A stretch of DNA of 6,765 nucleotides from JADHTT01 sp964633845 (GTDB lineage Bacteria; Campylobacterota; Campylobacteria; Campylobacterales; Arcobacteraceae). The notes beneath the pieces were generated by a model, which worked only from the letters and a program-made list of their open reading frames with translations, had not been told where the DNA came from and searched no databases. Of the stretch, positions 6,203 through 6,765 are shown piece after piece. The stretch spans positions 1 through 6,765 of the forward strand of contig CAZWLA010000062.1 of the NCBI GenBank assembly GCA_964633845.1. The letters are read 5' to 3'. Made by a program: the position numbers and the translations under genes. Position 1 is the first letter of the stretch; each line of letters opens with the position of its first letter.

Positions 6203-6765
6203 ATGAATATATTATTCTTGTTTATTTCATATCCTGAAGATCCTAATAGTACAAATCTTACGAAAGATTTATCTGATGAGTTTACTAGACAAGGTGAAAA
6301 TGTCTATGTGGCCACTATAAGAGAGAAAAAACTAAATTTAGATACTGAAATTTCAAAAGAAAACGGTACAAATGTTTTAAGAATAAAAAATGGGAATATG
6401 TTTAACAATGTATCTAAATTTGAGAAGTTATTTACAATGATGACTATGAATAAAAATATATTGAAACAGATTAAAAAATATTGGGGTGATAAAAAGTTTG
6501 ATTTAATAGTTGGAACTACTCCTTATATGGCAAATAAGAGGCTAATTAATGGGTTGAAAACATATTTTAATTGTCCTTCATTTTTGATTTTATGGGATTT
6601 ATTTCCTCAAAATGCAAAAGACCTAGAACTAATTAAAAGTAAGTTAGTATTCAACTTTTTCAAGAGACAAGAAAATAAAAACCTTAAAAGCTTTGACTAT
6701 ATAGGGTGTATGTCTCAAGGTAATATTGAGTATGTTAAAAATAATTATGATTTTATTATTATTGA
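6203..6765 (+). CDS. Glycosyltransferase, GT4-like, N-terminal part (3' end outside window)
   Basis: The frame is open from ATG 6203 to the window end (187 complete codons). It begins MNILFLFISYPEDPNSTN, a first strand and loop typical of GT-B glycosyltransferase donor-independent N-domains. Further on come LTKDLSDEFTRQGENVYV (19-36), FDLIVGTTPY (99-108), ILWDLFPQNAKDL (129-141) and FDYIGCMSQGNIEYV (164-178). The WD-[IL]-FPQNA element followed by GCMS.GN is familiar from GT4-type enzymes of capsule and O-antigen loci. The C-terminal nucleotide-sugar domain with the expected EX7E motif lies beyond the window. A GGAG at 6185-6188 is 14 bases upstream, longer than ideal, but no ATG, GTG or TTG lies between the upstream in-frame stop (6170-6172) and this ATG. 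By position it could transfer L-FucNAc/L-FucNAm, as WbuB does in E. coli, but the N-terminus does not look like WbuB as I remember it, so no symbol is given. Confidence 0.8.
   Translation, partial: MNILFLFISYPEDPNSTNLTKDLSDEFTRQGENVYVATIREKKLNLDTEISKENGTNVLRIKNGNMFNNVSKFEKLFTMMTMNKNILKQIKKYWGDKKFDLIVGTTPYMANKRLINGLKTYFNCPSFLILWDLFPQNAKDLELIKSKLVFNFFKRQENKNLKSFDYIGCMSQGNIEYVKNNYDFIII

Noticed and set aside
1..6765. CRISPR array, tRNA/rRNA, insertion sequence, internal terminator or promoter
   Set aside because: No repeated spacer pattern, transposase, inverted repeat pair or GC-rich hairpin followed by a T run was seen. Nearly every base is coding.

Overview
The window is an AT-rich stretch (roughly 30% G+C by eye; AGA, TTA and ATA codons dominate) from the middle of a bacterial surface-polysaccharide locus, either O-antigen or capsule. 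All genes are on the + strand and almost no base is non-coding. The base composition fits a low-GC lineage such as Campylobacterota, Fusobacteria or Firmicutes. The sequence does not let me choose among these, because such loci move between phyla.

Layout: (1) 2-421, the C-terminal end of a multi-spanning membrane protein of the Wzy / O-antigen ligase type. (2) 424-2926, a three-gene acetamidino-forming set: a WbuX/LfnA/WbpG/PseA-type ATP-dependent N-acetyl-sugar amidotransferase, a HisH-like glutaminase and a HisF-like ammonia-channel partner (WbuX-WbuY-WbuZ order). (3) 2926-6198, the three UDP-L-FucNAc enzymes in pathway order: CapE/FnlA/WbjB, CapF/FnlB/WbjC and CapG/FnlC/WbjD. (4) 6203 to the window end, the N-terminal half of a GT4-type glycosyltransferase.

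How the genes work together: CapE, CapF and CapG would convert UDP-GlcNAc through a 4-keto intermediate and UDP-2-acetamido-2,6-dideoxy-L-talose to UDP-L-FucNAc. The HisH-like protein would release ammonia from glutamine, the HisF-like barrel would conduct it, and the WbuX-like protein would use ATP to turn the N-acetyl group into an acetamidino group. The predicted final sugar is 2-acetamidino-2,6-dideoxy-L-galactose (L-FucNAm). From memory, Escherichia coli O145 carries the same gene combination and Pseudomonas aeruginosa O12 makes the same sugar. The glycosyltransferase would add a sugar to the repeat unit, and the Wzy-like protein would polymerise it.

The most telling sequence detail is in the HisF-like protein. 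It lacks the first catalytic aspartate of true histidine-pathway HisF (Leu11 in its place) but keeps the residues of the ammonia gate. This marks the hisH/hisF pair as sugar-modification genes rather than histidine genes. Genes are joined by 1, 4 or 11-base overlaps or gaps of at most 4 bases, and I see no internal promoter or terminator, so the block reads as one operon. I do not see a wholly undescribed system. It is a recognisable pathway in an unidentified AT-rich host.
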